This document shows, in pieces, positions 38,037 through 38,272 of a stretch of DNA of 38,272 bases (its first letter is position 1; each line of letters opens with the position of its first letter). The notes beneath the pieces are model-generated. The model made no database searches. It was not told the DNA's origin and saw nothing but the letters and a program-made list of their open reading frames with translations. Position numbers and translations under genes: made by a program. This stretch comes from a virus. The stretch lies in the IMG/VR virus record IMGVR_UViG_3300025469_000012, positions 1 through 38,272 of that record, one strand, 5' to 3'.

Positions 38037-38272
38037 ATGAAAAAAGAAGAATTAAAGCGGATTCTTGATTTACACGCAGAGTGGCTACGTAATAGCAACC
38101 AGGGAAGCCGTGCTGTCCTGCGCGGTGCTGACCTGCGCGGTGCTGTCCTGCGCGGTGCTGACCTGCGCGGTGCTGTCCTGAGCGGTGCTGTCCTGCGCGA
38201 TGCTGACCTGCGCGATGCTGTCCTGAGCGGTGCTGACCTGCGCGGTGCTGACCTGCGCGATGCTGTCCTGAG
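38037..38272 (+). CDS. 5' part of a pentapeptide-repeat protein gene (partial)
   Basis: 78 codons and then the window edge. ATG 38037 follows GAAAGGGGACT; an in-frame ATG at 37986 would add 17 residues. Residues 1-24 differ from the protein at 107-640 by one residue (Glu23 to Gly). From residue 25 more than ten A(D/V)L(S/R)(G/D) units follow, with far more Val and Arg than in the other copy. The missing 3' part may be, or resemble, the fragment at 1-58. Confidence 0.85.
   Translation, partial: MKKEELKRILDLHAEWLRNSNQGSRAVLRGADLRGAVLRGADLRGAVLSGAVLRDADLRDAVLSGADLRGADLRDAVL
38109..38272 (+). repeat. 15-bp tandem repeat array running off the right edge
   Basis: At least ten full 15-bp units of the same consensus as at 179-388, cut by the window end. 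Units alternate GTC and GAC, and CGC and AGC, in an order different from the left array, while the 72 bases of coding sequence before the array differ at a single base. Confidence 0.95.

Noticed and set aside
1-38272. tRNA, tmRNA or rRNA genes
   Set aside because: No cloverleaf with a T-loop motif or other hallmark was recognised by eye; a dedicated scan was not possible.

Overview
The window is a near-complete, GC-rich genome of a P22-like short-tailed (podovirus-type) temperate phage. A full late module lies on the minus strand: small and large terminase, portal, scaffold, P22-type coat, gp4-like connector, gp10-like stabilisation protein, ejection proteins, fibre proteins, endolysin and a holin candidate. 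A tyrosine recombinase and an Xre-type repressor point to a temperate life style. No tRNA, rRNA, CRISPR array, DNA polymerase or helicase gene was seen. The host is not identified directly. The A|Q-type signal peptide ends and an Ig-like domain of the style common in Acidobacteriota make a soil acidobacterial host plausible, but this is inference.

Layout. Positions 1-901 carry pentapeptide-repeat genes built from a 15-bp DNA repeat, plus a small Xre gene; the same pentapeptide gene restarts at 38037 and runs off the right end. Positions 902-1191 hold no convincing gene but a dense set of perfect hairpins inside a 9-bp closing stem, a strong candidate for a structured RNA. Positions 1192-3364 form a plus-strand early operon of overlapping genes ending in a YqaJ/lambda-type exonuclease. 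Positions 3366-7862 form a minus-strand early block: small zinc-finger and HTH proteins, a rolling-circle-type (Rep_trans-like) initiator with a stem-loop upstream of it, and two terminators. Positions 7863-8058 are a divergent regulatory region with a GC-run inverted repeat. Positions 8059-8566 carry two small plus-strand genes.

Positions 8645-36058 are the late region, almost all on the minus strand. It runs from small terminase at the right end to lysis and small proteins at the left. It is interrupted by an IS1595-like element (9623-10918) with perfect 8-bp target duplications, carrying a cytosine-methyltransferase-like passenger and a transposase that lacks its catalytic domain. Two small plus-strand islands (16057-16550 and 23115-23516) sit inside it like morons. 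Five proteins of the virion region carry Sec-type signal peptides, which is unusual for phage structural genes. Positions 36096-37845 hold the recombinase and small accessory genes, followed by a divergent promoter region leading to the right-end pentapeptide gene.

Working model: terminase, portal, scaffold and coat build and fill the head; gp4- and gp10-like proteins close the portal; three ejection proteins travel with the DNA; fibre, collar and beta-helix proteins contact the host; the glucosaminidase and holin candidate lyse it. The initiator and exonuclease would handle replication and recombination. Many genes overlap by ATGA or abut as TAAATG, implying translational coupling.
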